Shown here in pieces: positions 51,917 through 60,803 of a stretch of DNA of 64,000 nucleotides. A model generated the notes under the pieces. It saw only the letters and a list, made by a program, of their open reading frames with translations, was not told the DNA's origin and did no database searches. The stretch is from Sphingomonas sp. KR3-1 (lineage in GTDB: Bacteria > Pseudomonadota > Alphaproteobacteria > Sphingomonadales > Sphingomonadaceae). Position numbers and translations under genes: made by a program. Position 1 is the first letter of the stretch, and the number at the start of each line of letters is the position of its first letter. Location of the stretch: positions 186,001 to 250,000 of the forward strand of contig NZ_JBDZDQ010000001.1 in the NCBI RefSeq assembly GCF_040049295.1, given 5' to 3'.

Positions 51917-54568
51917 TCAGAAGGTGGTCGAGAGCGAGAAGTTGATCGTCGCGCCGGGATTGTAGCGGTTGTAGATCACCGTGTTCTTCCCGTTCGACTG
52001 GGTTTCCTTGTACTTGCGGTTCGTCAGGTTGCGGGCCTCGAGCTTCAGGTCGAGTTGCTGCCCTGCCACCTTCACGCCCTGGCGCACGACGAAGTCCAAG
52101 TTGAAGCCCGGATATTCGTAGACGTCGGGCTGGCCCGAATTGGCCAGGCCGCGGCTGGTGACGCGCTTGCTGGCATAGGAGAGGATCAGGGTCTGCTGCG
52201 AGAGCGAGCCCTTGTCCTCCATGCCCAGCTGGAAGTTCACCAGATGGTCGGACTGGCCGGTGAGCGGCGAGCCGTCCTTGAAGAAGTCGGTCGCCAGCGT
52301 CGACGAGATTGCATAGACCGCCACGCGGTCCGCCGCGTCGACCTTCAGCTTCGACTTGGTGAAGGTATAGTTGGCGATCGCGATCAGGCTGCGCTCGCCG
52401 AACAGCGGCCACTTCTTGCTCAGCTCGACTTCGGCGCCGTAGAGGTTGGCCTTCGGCGCATTGGCATAGCTGGTGATGAAGGCGTCCCCGGTGATGAACG
52501 TCTCGATCGGCTTGTCGATGCGCTTGTAGAAGCCAGCGATCGTGAAGCGCTGTTCGAGCGCGATATACCATTCGTAGCGCGCTTCGAGGTTGAGCAGCTC
52601 GCTGTCCTGGAGCAGCGGGTTGCCGCGATACTGGCGGTTGGTCTCCGGATCGAAGTAGAACTGGTAGATCAGCTCGCGGAACTGCGGCCGGGCCAGCGTC
52701 TTCGAACCGCTCACGCGGACCTGCATGCTCGGCTGGAACTGCCAGGTCAGCGTGGCGCTGGGCAGCCAATAGTCATTGTCGAGATTGGTCGCCGCGGTGC
52801 TCGAGCCGGCGGTGTTGTACACCTGGATCGGAGTCACCGTCTCCCTGGCGGTCTCGTAGCGGATGCCCGCGTCGAGCGAAAGCTCGGGCGTGATCTGCCA
52901 GTTCTCGCGGAAATAGGCCGCGTGGTTGTCGAGCGTGGCGCCGAAGGCGGGATTGCCCTCGTTGGTCTCGATCAGCGCGATGTTGTAATAATTGATGATC
53001 GCGGTGCCGAGCAGCAGGTCGGGCCGCAGCATCGCCACGCCGCCCGGCAGCGTGCTCGGTGCCGTGAACTGGAAGTCGCGGCGCGAGCTGGTACGGTCGG
53101 TATTGAGATAGGCATAGCCCACCGCGAGGCTCAGGTTCGGATCGAGCTTCCAGGTGAGGTCCGCGCCGCCCGACCAGAGATTCTCGTTCAGCTTCGAGTA
53201 GCTGACCGTCGCGTCGCCGCCATTGCCGTTGTTGAGGCGGTTGACGAAATAGGCGCCATAGGGATCCGCCGCGGCATTGGTGCGGACATATTCATAGGTG
53301 AACTCGTCCGGCGCATCGCGCTTGGTGTTGGCATAGCTGCCGCGCAGGTCGAGGCTCCAGTCGGGGCTGAGCTTGAACTCGCCGACGAACTGGGTGTCGA
53401 TCAGCTGGCGTTCGTACCAGGCCGTGTCCTGCTGCATGAAATCGGTGTCGGTGCCGTGGCGCTGGCCAAGGCTCAGACGGGCGCGCTTGATCGTGTCGTG
53501 CACGCCGAGCGTGGTCCAGCGCAGCTTGTTGTCGCCGAACTCGACGCCGAGGCCGAGCAGGCCGTTGACGATCACGCGATTGTCGGTCGAGACGCGCTCG
53601 AAGTCGTTCTCGAGCGCCGACAGGTCGCTGGTCAGCGAGTTCTGCTGGATCGTGTCGCGCGTCGTCCACTTGCTGCTGTAGCCGGCGGTGGCGATCAGGC
53701 CGAGCGAAACGTCGCCCACGTCATATTTGGTGCCGCCGGTCAGCGTCGCCGACCAGTTCGGGCCGATGCGCTTCTGGCGCTGGAGCAGCGAGTTGTTGGC
53801 ATTCACCAGCTGGCCCGCGATCGCCTGATCATCGACGGTGCCCGAGCTCAGCCGGTCGCCGCTGGCGAAATAGGCGGCGAGCGCCGGCGGCAGGTCGCGC
53901 GTGCCGTCGTCATAGCCGGACCAGTCCTGGCCGCCGCCTGCATAGACATAGCCGAAATGGCCGGTCGTCACGAGATTGGCGCCCACGCCGCCGCTCGCCG
54001 TCAGGAAGCTTTCCTTGGGCAGCGAATTGGTGGTGAGGTTGATCACGCCGCCGCCGAACTCGCCCGGATAATTGGCCGAGTAGCTCTTCTGGACGAGCGA
54101 CGAGGAAATGACGTTGGTCGGGAAGATGTCGAGCGGGACGACGCGCTTCAGCGGCTCGGGGCTGGGCAGCGGCGAACCGTTGAGCAGCGCGAGCGAATAG
54201 CGGTCGCCGAGGCCGCGAACATAGACATAGCCGTTGCCGACGACGCTAAGGCCGGTGACGCGGCTGAGCGCGCCGGCGATGTCGCCTTCGCCGGTGCGGG
54301 CGATGTCGGCGCTCGACAGCACCGAGACGACCTGCGGCATGTCGCGGGTGACGTTGGTGCGGCGGCCGGTGACGACGATCTCGCCGGGAACGGAGACGTC
54401 CGGAGCGGGCTCCTCCTGCTGCGCGGCAGGATCCTGGGTTTCAGCAGTGGTGCCGGTGGCAGGTGCCCCGGCCGTGTCCGACGTGGTCGCCTGCGCCCAG
54501 GCGATGGACGGCGCGACGAGCGCGGAAGTGAATAGCAACAGGCGGGCGAGCCCCATCGGCTTCGTCAT
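51917..54568 (-). CDS. TonB-dependent outer-membrane receptor
   Basis: An 883-residue receptor: signal peptide (1-26), a low-complexity Ala/Thr/Pro/Glu stretch with the TonB-box region near 60 (GEIVVTGRR), plug domain (about 75-190, YVRGLGDRYSLALLNGSPLP and YPGEFGGGVINLTT) and a 22-strand barrel ending NFSLSTTF with terminal Phe. The plug is of the type with a conserved RGLGDRY, seen in receptors for carbohydrate-like or unknown ligands. It follows, 82 bp later, the beta-helix lipoprotein gene; a GC hairpin (about 54597-54632) lies between. No iron-uptake gene is close. Confidence 0.93.
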   Translation of the reverse strand: MTKPMGLARLLLFTSALVAPSIAWAQATTSDTAGAPATGTTAETQDPAAQQEEPAPDVSVPGEIVVTGRRTNVTRDMPQVVSVLSSADIARTGEGDIAGALSRVTGLSVVGNGYVYVRGLGDRYSLALLNGSPLPSPEPLKRVVPLDIFPTNVISSSLVQKSYSANYPGEFGGGVINLTTNSLPKESFLTASGGVGANLVTTGHFGYVYAGGGQDWSGYDDGTRDLPPALAAYFASGDRLSSGTVDDQAIAGQLVNANNSLLQRQKRIGPNWSATLTGGTKYDVGDVSLGLIATAGYSSKWTTRDTIQQNSLTSDLSALENDFERVSTDNRVIVNGLLGLGVEFGDNKLRWTTLGVHDTIKRARLSLGQRHGTDTDFMQQDTAWYERQLIDTQFVGEFKLSPDWSLDLRGSYANTKRDAPDEFTYEYVRTNAAADPYGAYFVNRLNNGNGGDATVSYSKLNENLWSGGADLTWKLDPNLSLAVGYAYLNTDRTSSRRDFQFTAPSTLPGGVAMLRPDLLLGTAIINYYNIALIETNEGNPAFGATLDNHAAYFRENWQITPELSLDAGIRYETARETVTPIQVYNTAGSSTAATNLDNDYWLPSATLTWQFQPSMQVRVSGSKTLARPQFRELIYQFYFDPETNRQYRGNPLLQDSELLNLEARYEWYIALEQRFTIAGFYKRIDKPIETFITGDAFITSYANAPKANLYGAEVELSKKWPLFGERSLIAIANYTFTKSKLKVDAADRVAVYAISSTLATDFFKDGSPLTGQSDHLVNFQLGMEDKGSLSQQTLILSYASKRVTSRGLANSGQPDVYEYPGFNLDFVVRQGVKVAGQQLDLKLEARNLTNRKYKETQSNGKNTVIYNRYNPGATINFSLSTTF

Positions 54569-54650
54569 GTGAAACCCCCAAAATCAAATCCTGAGAGGGG
54601 CGGAGCGCCGCCGCATGGCCGCGCCCCGCCCCCGGTTCAGTCGAGGCTGC

Positions 54651-56318
54651 TTAGCCGGTCGGCAGCGACAGGCAGTTGCGGCCCGCGGCGGTCGTCGTGT
54701 CGAACGCGGCGTAGCCCGAGTTGCAGGTCCAGCCCTTGTACCAGTTGTCGTTCGCGTCCTTGACGGCGCCGATGTAGGTCGTCGTGTCGAAGAAGGCGTT
54801 CCAGGTCTTGGCGTCGAAGGCCGTGACCGCGGTCTCGGTCGCGCCGTTGACGAACTGGGCGGTCAGCGACGGGGTGTAGGCGTCGTTGTTGCCGTTCGCG
54901 CCCGAACCGAAGCTGGTCGAGACGTTGCCGAGATTGAAGCTGCCGGTCGCGAGGTACTTGGTGGCGTTGCACTGCATCACCACGGCGCGCGCGAGCAGCG
55001 TTGCCGGGGTACCGCCCGAGCCGTTCATGCGCAGGCACTCGTTGTTCGGCGTCACGACGATGCCGTTGGCCCAGCGGATGTCCGAGTTGCCGCGGACCAG
55101 GATCGAGCCCTTGTCGCCCGAGCCTTCGTTGTTGGCGCTGACGTTCGGCTGCAGCGCGGTGAAGTTGACGATGTCGGTCTTCTGGCGCGGCGTGTCGGTC
55201 TCGTTGCCGTCGCTGTCGATCTCCATCAGCGCGTCGCCCTGGCCCGGACGCTGCAGCAGCAGCAGGTACTGGAAGGCGCCTTGGAGGCCGGTGTCGATGT
55301 CGAGGCTGTCGTCATCGGCGCCCGTCGAGATGTAGTGCTTGAAGTTGACGGTGCCGCCGAAGAACTCCGCGCCGTCGTCCGAGCTGTTGTGGCTCTGGAA
55401 ATATTCGAGCGTGGTGCCCGAACCGGTGCCTTCGGTGGTGAGCGACTGAAGCTCCTTGTCCGCGCCGAGCACATAGCCCGAGTAGCGGATCTGGACATAC
55501 TTCATGCTGCCCGCATTGTAGGTGTCGTCGGCGCCGCCGAACACGGCCGGATCGGCCGAGCCCTCGGTCGCGCGCTCGCAGGTGCCGGCAGCCGTCGAGC
55601 CGCCGTTGCAATCGGAGATCTTGGCGCGGCCCATCAGCACTACGCCGCCCCACTGGCCGATCGTCTGATCGTTGTTGAGGCCGAGGATGTTGTCACGGCT
55701 GGTGAAGATGATCGGGTTGGTCGCGGTGCCCACGGCGTTGATCTTGTTGCCGCGGTTGACGGCGAGCCACGAGGTGCCGGTGCCGCCGAACACGATCACG
55801 CCCGGATCGATCGTCAGCGTGACGTTGGTGTCCGCGGTCAGCTGGCCAGCACCGTTCAGGGTGAAGCCGTTGGCCGCGGTGCAGCCCACGGTGGTGCTGG
55901 CGTACGGCAGGTTCGGCGAGGCGACGGTGCCGGCGCCAGCCGGGCCGAAGCCGCTGTCGCAGCCGACGTTCACGCGGCCGTTCATCTGGTAGACCAGGCC
56001 GGCGATCTTCGGGAGCTGGATGCTCTTCGCGATGTTGTTCGGCAGGGTGCAGACGCGCCACGTGCCGGTCGGGCCGGTGATCGTGCCGGCGTCGGTCAGG
56101 CCCTTGGGATCGGCGATCGTCGGGCAGCCGGTGGCCGGCGAAACCAGCGCGGTGGTCGGCGTCGGCGTGGGCGACGGCGTCGGGGCCGGCGGGTTGTTGA
56201 TGACGACGTTGCCGCCGGTGCCCGGCGAGGCGATGTCGTTCGCGCCGTCGCACGCGGCAAGCGCGCCACACGCAATGGTGGTCATCATGATAAGGCTGAC
56301 GCGTTTGAAGCTGGCCAT
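54651..56318 (-). CDS. Beta-helix-like lipoprotein, TonB-receptor partner
   Basis: A 555-residue lipoprotein with lipobox LAAC (about residue 22), a Pro/Thr linker (PTPSPTPTPT), then a long beta-rich region with repeated segments of the form NPIIFTSRDN, GGVVLMGRAKI, SMKYVQIRYSG, TLEYFQSHNSSDDGAEFFGG, suggesting a right-handed beta-helix. Six or more cysteines may pair. The same protein type is often next to TonB receptors in alphaproteobacteria, yet I know no function. It leads the operon; a GGAGATCC site precedes the ATG. The lipid anchor and size suggest a surface or periplasmic ligand-binding protein serving the receptor. Confidence 0.78.
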   Translation of the reverse strand: MASFKRVSLIMMTTIACGALAACDGANDIASPGTGGNVVINNPPAPTPSPTPTPTTALVSPATGCPTIADPKGLTDAGTITGPTGTWRVCTLPNNIAKSIQLPKIAGLVYQMNGRVNVGCDSGFGPAGAGTVASPNLPYASTTVGCTAANGFTLNGAGQLTADTNVTLTIDPGVIVFGGTGTSWLAVNRGNKINAVGTATNPIIFTSRDNILGLNNDQTIGQWGGVVLMGRAKISDCNGGSTAAGTCERATEGSADPAVFGGADDTYNAGSMKYVQIRYSGYVLGADKELQSLTTEGTGSGTTLEYFQSHNSSDDGAEFFGGTVNFKHYISTGADDDSLDIDTGLQGAFQYLLLLQRPGQGDALMEIDSDGNETDTPRQKTDIVNFTALQPNVSANNEGSGDKGSILVRGNSDIRWANGIVVTPNNECLRMNGSGGTPATLLARAVVMQCNATKYLATGSFNLGNVSTSFGSGANGNNDAYTPSLTAQFVNGATETAVTAFDAKTWNAFFDTTTYIGAVKDANDNWYKGWTCNSGYAAFDTTTAAGRNCLSLPTG

Positions 56319-56453
56319 AGGATCTCCGTTCCGGTGTTGCACCGGGTTGCATCGAATTACGGTGCGGGATCGACTCGGCTGTTCCCCCGTCGGCCGCATT
56401 GGCGGCGCTAGGCGGCACATGTGACTCGTTGGCGCGGAATCGAAGACGTTTCG

Positions 56454-56488
56454 GAGACAGTTGCGTGACGCGATTGTTACAGCGTCAC
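56454..56488 (-). promoter_or_regulatory. Candidate regulatory array upstream of lipoprotein/TonB operon
   Basis: On the minus strand three 7-mers occur every 11 bases: CTGTAAC, GCGTCAC, CTGTCTC. The spacing equals that of Pho boxes (CTGTCAT direct repeats), though matches are partial. The same stretch also has a perfect dyad GTGACGC-N10-GCGTCAC (56465-56488). It lies about 135-170 bp before the lipoprotein start. Confidence 0.35.
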
Positions 56489-56507
56489 CTTACGGCCGCG
56501 AAACGGT

Positions 56508-57767
56508 TCATGGCGTGGTGACGATGTTGCCCGATTGCATCACGAGCCGGACATTTTCGAGCGCCGACAAATCCTTGAGCGGATCGCCGGCCACCGCAAC
56601 CAGATCGGCGATCCGGCCGGGCGCGATGCTGCCGATCCGGTCGGACATTCCCAATATGGCGGCATTGCCCGCGGTCGCCGTCCATAGCGCCTCCGCCGGC
56701 GCCATGCCCCAGCCGGCCATCAACTCGATCTCGCGGGCATTGGCGCCGTGGGCGAACACGCCGGTATCGCCGCCGACGCACATCGTCACGCCGGACTTGA
56801 GCGCGGCGGCATAGCTTGCCCGCTTGGCGCGGATCGCCTCGGGCTCGGGCGCGCTGCCGTTCCAGCCGCCATAGCGGGTGATCGCGTCGGTGGCGGCGAG
56901 CGTCGGGCAGAAGGCCGCGCCATGCCCCTTCATCAGCGCGAACACCTCCGCGGTGCCGTCATTGCCATGCTCGATGCTGTCCGCCCCGGCGAGGATCGCG
57001 CGGCGCATCCCCTCGGGCGTGCTGGCGTGCACCGCGACCTTGCGCCCGGCATCGTGCGCAGCGGCGACGCCGGCCTTCAGCTCGTCGAGGCTAAAGGTCG
57101 CGCGGCTCGGCTCGCCCGGGCCCCAGCGATAGTCTGCGTAGAATTTTACCCAGTCGGCCCCGTGCGCGATCTGGTGGCGGACGGCGGCGACGATCCCCTC
57201 GCCGCTCACTTCCTCGGCGCCCTGCGGCACGTCCCAGGCATAGCCCTTGGGCCCATAGGCACCGGTGGCGACCATCGCGCGATCGGCGATGAGCAGGCGC
57301 GGGCCGGGCACGATGCCCTGCTGGATCGCCGCCTTGAGCCCGGCATCGGCGTCCCCTGCCCCTTCGGTGCCGAGGTCGCGGACGGTGGTGAAGCCGGCCA
57401 TCAGCGTCGCGCGCGCATGCGCCACCGCGCGGGCGGTGCGCAGCGCCAGCGGCTCCTTCATCACCTGATCGTTCCAGCTCGTCTCGTTGTACGGATGGAG
57501 GAACAGGTGGACATGCAGGTCGATCATGCCGGGGATCAGCGTGGTGCCGGGCAGCGCGCGTATCTCGGCACCGGCGGGGGCGGCGACGTCGGGTCCGACC
57601 GCGACGATCCTGCCATCGGCGACAAGGACCTTCCAGCCGGGATGCTCGACGCGGTCGGTCGCGGTGAACACGCGGTCGGGCACCAGCAGCACCGGCGCCT
57701 TCTGCGCGGCGGCGATGCCGGGGACGAGCAGGAACGCGGCGGCGAGCAGGTTGCGGAGCTTGGTCAT
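56508..57767 (-). CDS. Secreted amidohydrolase (imidazolonepropionase-like)
   Basis: A 419-residue metal-dependent hydrolase with a signal peptide (1-21). The first metal pair is HVH in IDLHVHLF (about 83-87); a Lys in ADWVKFYAD is the likely carboxylated bridge; His in KVAVHAST and SIEHGND follow, and Asp in VGGDTGVF ends the site. This group (COG1228) includes prolidase-like and Xaa-Pro/Arg carboxypeptidases, so dipeptide or lactam cleavage in the periplasm is plausible. Signal peptide sets the start at 57767. Confidence 0.87.
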   Translation of the reverse strand: MTKLRNLLAAAFLLVPGIAAAQKAPVLLVPDRVFTATDRVEHPGWKVLVADGRIVAVGPDVAAPAGAEIRALPGTTLIPGMIDLHVHLFLHPYNETSWNDQVMKEPLALRTARAVAHARATLMAGFTTVRDLGTEGAGDADAGLKAAIQQGIVPGPRLLIADRAMVATGAYGPKGYAWDVPQGAEEVSGEGIVAAVRHQIAHGADWVKFYADYRWGPGEPSRATFSLDELKAGVAAAHDAGRKVAVHASTPEGMRRAILAGADSIEHGNDGTAEVFALMKGHGAAFCPTLAATDAITRYGGWNGSAPEPEAIRAKRASYAAALKSGVTMCVGGDTGVFAHGANAREIELMAGWGMAPAEALWTATAGNAAILGMSDRIGSIAPGRIADLVAVAGDPLKDLSALENVRLVMQSGNIVTTP

Positions 57768-57810
57768 GGCGGGAGAGTGGCAAAGCATAAGGTGGTGCGC
57801 CAGCCCCAAG

Positions 57811-57891
57811 CCGTCATCCCGGCGAAAGCCGGGATCTCTTGCGGCTCCTGCCTTCGCCATCGCCTGAGACCCGGGCTTTCGCCGGGTGACG
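57811..57891. repeat. REP-like inverted pair
   Basis: Arms CCGTCATCCCGGCGAAAGCC (about 57811-57834) and CGGGCTTTCGCCGGGTGACG (to 57891) lie between the DMT transporter stop and the amidohydrolase start. Same family as in the rest of the window. Confidence 0.75.
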
Positions 57892-57898
57892 AACCCGA

Positions 57899-58783
57899 TC
57901 AATACATCGCCGTCATCGCCACGCCGCCGGTGATCAGTATCACGCCGAGCATTTGCCGCAGGCTGAGCTTCTCGCGGAACAGCCGGTGGCCGGCGGCGGC
58001 GGCGATCGGCATCTCGATCACGCCCAGCGCGCGCACCGCCGCGGCGGGGGCGAGGTTGAGCGCCAGGAACCAGCCCGACGACGCCAGCGCGCCGAACAGC
58101 CCCGCCCCGAGCGACTGGCGCCACCCGGCGATCACCGCGGCGAGCGCGGCACGGTCGCGGATCGCCAGATAGAGGCCGAGCCCGACCGCCTGCACTGCCT
58201 GGACGATCGCGACGCAGGCCATCGCCGAGAACCAGGGATGATGCGGCTCGAGCCGCAGCCCGGCATGGCGAAAGGCATTGAGCGCGAAGCCGAACAGCAG
58301 CCCCGAGAGCACGCCATAGGTGACGCCGAGCACCGGGTGATGCGCCCCCTCGATCCTTCTGGGCCAGACCAGCACGGCGAGCCCGAACGTCGTCACCGCG
58401 ACACCGACCCAGCCGAGCGCGGAGAGATTGTCACCGAACACGACCAGCCCCACCGTGGCGGCGAGCGGCACCGAGCTTTGCTGGAGCGCCGTGCCCACCG
58501 CGAAGCCGGCATGGTGCATCGCGAGCAGCAGCGCGGCGGTGGCGATCACCTGGGCCAGCGCGCCGGTCAGCGCCGGCCACCAGAATTCCCAGCCGAACTG
58601 CGGGTCGAGCTGCGGGCTGAGCGCGAAGGTCAGCGCGGTAAAGGCCAGCGAGAACGGCAGGCCGAACAGGAAGCGCACGAGCGTGGCGCCCCAGGGGCCG
58701 GTGTTCGACATCATTCCGCGCTGGAGCGCGTTGCGCCCGACCTGAAACCCCGCCGCCGCCACCGTCGCCACTGCCCACAGCAC
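57899..58783 (-). CDS. DMT superfamily transporter (EamA type)
   Basis: A 294-residue drug/metabolite transporter with ten predicted helices in two EamA repeats (about 1-130 and 148-290). The second repeat ends with the typical GVIEMPIAAAAGHRLFREKLSLRQMLGVILI. Such proteins export amino acids, nucleobases or drugs; the substrate cannot be told. Start is GTG with GGGAG ten bases upstream; it faces the beta-lactamase gene across about 146 bp. Confidence 0.87.
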   Translation of the reverse strand: MLWAVATVAAAGFQVGRNALQRGMMSNTGPWGATLVRFLFGLPFSLAFTALTFALSPQLDPQFGWEFWWPALTGALAQVIATAALLLAMHHAGFAVGTALQQSSVPLAATVGLVVFGDNLSALGWVGVAVTTFGLAVLVWPRRIEGAHHPVLGVTYGVLSGLLFGFALNAFRHAGLRLEPHHPWFSAMACVAIVQAVQAVGLGLYLAIRDRAALAAVIAGWRQSLGAGLFGALASSGWFLALNLAPAAAVRALGVIEMPIAAAAGHRLFREKLSLRQMLGVILITGGVAMTAMY

Positions 58784-58929
58784 GCTACGCTTACTCCCAC
58801 CCGATACCCGAGCTGCGCTTAGGCATGCGCGCCCGACCCATCAATCCCGCTAATGGCTCCTCCGAGAAATGCTGGTTTGTGCGGGGCGCCCCCGACGGGC
58901 CATCTCGCGGCAACAACGGGAGACGCCTC

Positions 58930-59820
58930 TTGAAACCCATCCTGCTCCTCGCCGCCGTCCTCACCTTGCCCTGGCTCCAGCAGGACGACCCGCTCACTCG
59001 CCCGATCGCGCCCGAGGCCGCCGCCAAATGGATCGGTCCGCAGGCGCCGATCCGCGTATACAGCAACACCTATCTGGTCGGCTTCAAGGGAATGAATGTA
59101 GCCCTGATCGACACGGGCAAGGGGCTGATCCTGATCGACGGCGCGGTGCCGCAATCTGTGCACGACGTCGAGGCGCACCTGCAGCAGCTCGGCTACCGCA
59201 TCCAGGACGTGAAGCTGATCCTCAGCACCGAGCCGCATTTCGATCATGCCGGCGGGCTGGCGGCACTCGCGCGCGACAGCGGCGCGACGGTGGTGGCGAG
59301 CAGCTGGGGCGCCGCGGCACTGCGCAACGGCCGCAGCCCCGCCGATGATCCCCAGGTCGCCTGGCTCGAGCCCTTCCCTGCCGTCTCCCGCGTGCGGGTG
59401 GTGCAGGATGGCGCGGCGATCCGGCTGGGCGGCGTCACCGTCACCGCCCGCGCCACGCCGGGGCATACGCCGGGGAGCATGAGCTGGACCTGGCGGAGCT
59501 GCGAGGGTCGTGCCTGCAAGACGCTGGTGTTCGGCTCGAGCCTCAATCCGGTCGCGGCGGACGGCTATCGCTTCACCAGCCATCCCGAGGTGGTGGCCAG
59601 CTTCCGCGCCACCCAGGCCAGGGTGCGCGCGATGCCCTGCGACATCCTGTTCAGCGCGCATCCGGACAATTCAGGCGGTCCCGAGAAATATGCAGCTCTC
59701 GCGCGTGGCGTGCGGCCCAACCCCTATCTCGATCCCGGCGCGTGCCGCGCCTATGCGGCGCGCTCCGAGCAGGCGCTCGCAGAGCGGCTGGCCGACGAGA
59801 AGGCGGGCCGGGCGAAGTAG
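58930..59820 (+). CDS. Subclass B3 metallo-beta-lactamase, Glu-variant zinc site
   Basis: A 296-residue periplasmic zinc hydrolase of subclass B3. The signal peptide covers about 1-16. The zinc motif reads E101-P-H103-F-D105-H106, where typical enzymes have His-x-His-x-Asp-His, so the first histidine (standard position 116) is Glu. The remaining ligands are present: His in PGHTPGSM and His in FSAHPDN. I recall a B3 enzyme with the same change, SIE-1 from Sphingobium indicum. Start is a TTG with GGGAG seven bases upstream; an ATG-like upstream extension would bury the signal peptide. Probably inactivates beta-lactams, activity not assured. Confidence 0.9.
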   Translation: MKPILLLAAVLTLPWLQQDDPLTRPIAPEAAAKWIGPQAPIRVYSNTYLVGFKGMNVALIDTGKGLILIDGAVPQSVHDVEAHLQQLGYRIQDVKLILSTEPHFDHAGGLAALARDSGATVVASSWGAAALRNGRSPADDPQVAWLEPFPAVSRVRVVQDGAAIRLGGVTVTARATPGHTPGSMSWTWRSCEGRACKTLVFGSSLNPVAADGYRFTSHPEVVASFRATQARVRAMPCDILFSAHPDNSGGPEKYAALARGVRPNPYLDPGACRAYAARSEQALAERLADEKAGRAK

Positions 59821-59844
59821 ATCGTGCTGACATTCGGCCCGCTT

Positions 59845-59940
59845 TTCCCCGGCGAAGGCCGGGCCCAGCCTAGGCAGTGCACGCGAAGACGCGCCAAGGC
59901 GCGTGACTTTCAAGTCTGGGCCCCGGCCTTCGCCGGGGAA
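59845..59940. repeat. 96-bp composite palindromic repeat, copy 2
   Basis: Same length and near-identical sequence to 8392-8487, including the centre GCGAAGACGCGCCAAGGCGCG and GACTTTCAAG. It follows the beta-lactamase stop by 25 bases. Confidence 0.8.
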
Positions 59941-59978
59941 AAGAGGATTTCGAGTTCCGCCTTGATAATCGATACGGT

Positions 59979-60515
59979 TTAATCGCGCCGCGCGGCGCGG
60001 AACAAGGCGGCGGAGAGCAGCCAGGGCAGCGCGAAGCCGGCGATCAGCCCGGCGGTGCGCGGCTCCGTGGTCAGCGCGGGGATCACGGTGGCGGCCTGCA
60101 CCAGCGCAGTCGCCGCCATCGTCCAGGCCATGCCGACCGGCTGGAACCGCGCGAGGAAGCCGCCGAGCACCGCCACTGCGACTACCCCGCCGAACAGCAG
60201 GTTGAGCGGATTGCCCTCGTCGCCGATCATGCCGACCGCGAGGTTGATCCAGATCGTCAGGAACGCCGTGAACAGCGCCAGCGCCACGCCGGCGCGATAG
60301 GCCCCGCTGGTGCGCGCGCGGATCGCCAGCTCGAACACCAGGCCCGTGCCGCCGATCAGCACCGCCGCGACGAGGAAGTCGACCGGCCCCCAGACGACTT
60401 CGCGGGTAAACTGCATCGCGATCGCCGGCAGGAGCAGCAACCCGGCTGCCGCGCTCCACGCGGCGATCCGCAGGCCTTTGCCGGTGCGGGGATCGGGATA
60501 GGTCTGCGCTGCCAT
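59979..60515 (-). CDS. Hypothetical membrane protein, 178 aa
   Basis: A 178-residue protein with five likely helices (about 17-38, 42-60, 67-85, 97-130 as two, 150-172) and few charged residues outside a basic C-terminus (RAARRD). The N-terminus QTYPDPRTGKGLR is polar. No family recognised. An AGGAGG site lies four bases before the ATG at 60515; the open frame beyond it is not supported. Confidence 0.75.
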   Translation of the reverse strand: MAAQTYPDPRTGKGLRIAAWSAAAGLLLLPAIAMQFTREVVWGPVDFLVAAVLIGGTGLVFELAIRARTSGAYRAGVALALFTAFLTIWINLAVGMIGDEGNPLNLLFGGVVAVAVLGGFLARFQPVGMAWTMAATALVQAATVIPALTTEPRTAGLIAGFALPWLLSAALFRAARRD

Positions 60516-60627
60516 GACTGCCTCCTGCTTGGGTGGCACCGCTCTGCGCTTCCAGGCGCGAATGGGCCAACCAAGCTTCGGAGGAATCGGCGTGCAGAGG
60601 AGGTGCAGGTGCATCAGCGACATTCAG

Positions 60628-60724
60628 TTCCCCGGCGAAAGCCGGGCCCCAGTTGCAACCTCGTTCGAGAGGTTCACCCACCTGCCAAATTCGTCGAAAC
60701 CGGGCCCCGGCTTTCGCCGGGGAA
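60628..60724. repeat. REP-like inverted pair
   Basis: Arms TTCCCCGGCGAAAGCCGGGC and GCCCCGGCTTTCGCCGGGGAA about 55 bases apart. Outer arms equal those of the 96-bp elements but the middle differs. Confidence 0.75.
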
Positions 60725-60746
60725 CAGCCTGGATGTAGCGCCAGAT

Positions 60747-60780
60747 GAAAAGGCCCGCCGGTCGCGAGACCGGCGGGCCT
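60747..60780 (-). terminator. Terminator of the M13 peptidase gene
   Basis: A perfect 13-bp stem AGGCCCGCCGGTC/GACCGGCGGGCCT with a GCGA loop; TTTT follows on the minus strand, 24 bases after the stop codon. Confidence 0.88.
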
Positions 60781-60803
60781 TGTCTTACCCGAAGGCGATC
60801 AGT

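Noticed and set aside
51710..54535. A plus-strand open frame of 941 codons opposite the TonB receptor
   Set aside because: Low-complexity translation without motifs; the receptor on the minus strand is certain.
54597..54632. Terminator between the lipoprotein and TonB receptor genes
   Set aside because: The 7-bp GC stem has a long loop and no T-run on the minus strand; at most a weak attenuator, so the two genes are still treated as one operon.
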